Assembly (NCBI GenBank): GCA_030653365.1
Contig: JAURZL010000009.1
Coordinates: 1 to 64,000 of the forward strand
Reading direction: 5' to 3'
Length of the DNA: 64,000 nucleotides
From: Anaerolineaceae bacterium
Lineage (GTDB): Bacteria > Chloroflexota > Anaerolineae > Anaerolineales > Anaerolineaceae
Made by a program: the position numbers and the translations under genes. Of this stretch, positions 63,144-64,000 are shown one piece after another (the first letter of the stretch is position 1; every line of letters begins with the position of its first letter). Under the pieces are notes generated by a model, which ran no database searches, was not told the origin of the DNA, and saw only the letters and a list, made by a program, of their open reading frames with translations.

Positions 63144-64000
63144 ATGACTAATCAGTCCAAAAAATTCTCGATTATTTCAAAATCTACACGAAATTATTTC
63201 AATATTTCACGTAAAACTGGAAATTTTTCCCTGGTGAAATGGATTCATGGTTATATTTATGCACGCTGGCCTTACCTTTACATCGGCATAGGTAAAGGTG
63301 ATCATCCGATTGTCCGACCATTAATGCCTTTTATTTCATTTCTGACGAGGGTTAATCCTTTCAAAATTCGATCCAGTGAACAACATGCAGTCGATCTTCC
63401 CAGCCATACTGTTGCCGATGGATATCATGGGAAAGCAATCCCATTACAAACCGCACGGGAATTGATCATGGTCAATGAACCCATCAATAAACCAGATTTA
63501 GAGCATGTTATCCCCTATACAAAAGCCAGAGCCATTATCTTAGAAAATCCTAATCATATCATTGCCCTTGACTGTCCTTGTCGAGCATCAAAAGAAGAAC
63601 ATTGTTCGCCTATCGATGTCTGTCTGGTTGTCGGTGAACCTTTCGCTAGTTTCATTCAGGAACATCAACCTCAAAAAACACGTTGGATTACGCAGGAAGA
63701 AGCTGTGAAGATTCTGGAAGAGGAAGATGCCCGCGGACACGTACACCATGCCTTTTTTAAAGATGCTATGCTGGGGCGATATTATGCGATTTGCAACTGC
63801 TGCAGCTGTTGTTGTGGTGCCATGAAGGCTCATCAAAATCACATCCCTATGTTGGCATCATCCGGTTATGTCGCCCAAATTGACCACAAATTGTGCCTGG
63901 ATTGTGGTACATGTATTGAATATTGTCAATTTTTTGCTTTAGGATTTGATGATAATTACACCACAATTGTGAATTATGACCTTTGTATGGGGTGCGGTGT
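63144..64000 (+). CDS. 4Fe-4S ferredoxin-like protein, partial at window end
   Basis: Translation from ATG 63144 stays open to the window edge (285 complete codons, no stop), so the gene is truncated. After a basic N-terminus come Cys-rich segments: ALDCPCRASKEEHCSPIDVC, then ICNCCSCCCGAMKAH near residue 220, then a ferredoxin motif CLDCGTCIEYCQF, and the start of a second one (LCMGCGV). The clusters suggest several iron-sulfur centres in a cytoplasmic electron carrier or oxidoreductase module. The family occurs in anaerobes but its partner is not visible here. Confidence 0.82.
   Translation, partial: MTNQSKKFSIISKSTRNYFNISRKTGNFSLVKWIHGYIYARWPYLYIGIGKGDHPIVRPLMPFISFLTRVNPFKIRSSEQHAVDLPSHTVADGYHGKAIPLQTARELIMVNEPINKPDLEHVIPYTKARAIILENPNHIIALDCPCRASKEEHCSPIDVCLVVGEPFASFIQEHQPQKTRWITQEEAVKILEEEDARGHVHHAFFKDAMLGRYYAICNCCSCCCGAMKAHQNHIPMLASSGYVAQIDHKLCLDCGTCIEYCQFFALGFDDNYTTIVNYDLCMGCG

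Overview
The window looks like a chromosomal segment of an anaerobic, moderately AT-rich bacterium, most likely an Anaerolineae-type Chloroflexota. That placement is inference from gene content (tungsten aldehyde oxidoreductase, corrinoid methyl transfer, several uroporphyrinogen-decarboxylase-like proteins, UbiD, many threonine/proline-rich lipoproteins, a sensor protein style common in that phylum) and is not backed by a marker gene. I recognise no rRNA, tRNA, CRISPR array, insertion sequence or prophage.

Region 1 (1-21.2 kb). After the tail of a fasciclin-domain protein and a clear terminator come a pterin-binding (MtrH/MeTr-type) methyltransferase gene and then a very tight same-strand run of 17 genes. 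The run starts with a small XRE regulator behind a promoter-embedded palindrome. It continues with a GH31 glycosidase, a hydantoinase/dihydropyrimidinase, an amidohydrolase, the E1-alpha, E1-beta and E2 of a 2-oxoacid dehydrogenase complex, two pteridine-reductase-like SDRs, a second amidohydrolase, a URO-D-family protein, a UbiD decarboxylase, an LLM/F420-type oxidoreductase, a YgeY-type M20 hydrolase, a YgeW-type knotted carbamoyltransferase, a MoaD/ThiS-like carrier and a tungsten aldehyde:ferredoxin oxidoreductase. It reads as one catabolic programme for a nitrogen-containing ring compound: deamination and ring opening, carbamoyl recovery, decarboxylation, then oxidation of aldehyde and oxo-acid products. 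The substrate cannot be named from sequence.

Region 2 (21.2-33 kb). A 780-bp gene-free stretch full of small hairpins is followed by pirin, a second M20 hydrolase, UbiX (which makes the cofactor UbiD needs), RhuM, an M48 membrane protease, a second URO-D-family protein with intact zinc ligands, a LigB-type dioxygenase, and two convergent signalling proteins.

Region 3 (33-38 kb). A sugar-type ABC uptake operon whose binding protein is an in-frame tandem duplication (two complete binding domains exactly 1200 nt apart), plus two permeases and no ATPase.

Region 4 (38-54.5 kb). A methyl-transfer region: a URO-D/thioredoxin fusion, a divergent LacI regulator, a homocysteine-methyltransferase-like protein, a CobW-type GTPase, DUF1638, a RACo/RamA-type corrinoid activator and a corrinoid protein. 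The same 12-bp palindrome GACAACGTTGTC lies in front of the URO-D fusion and between the activator and corrinoid genes 10.7 kb away, which predicts one LacI regulon and pairs these proteins as a methyltransferase system. An AT-rich MqsR/MqsA-Panacea toxin-antitoxin pair is embedded here. GH127 and lipoate ligase follow.

Region 5 (54.5-64 kb). A haem c lipoprotein, aspartate carbamoyltransferase (with an altered STRTR motif), ATP-dependent PEP carboxykinase, a large 7TM-PAS-GAF-GGDEF protein, a transglutaminase-like protein, an alpha/beta hydrolase, 640 bp of AT-rich non-coding DNA and a truncated ferredoxin-like protein at the edge.
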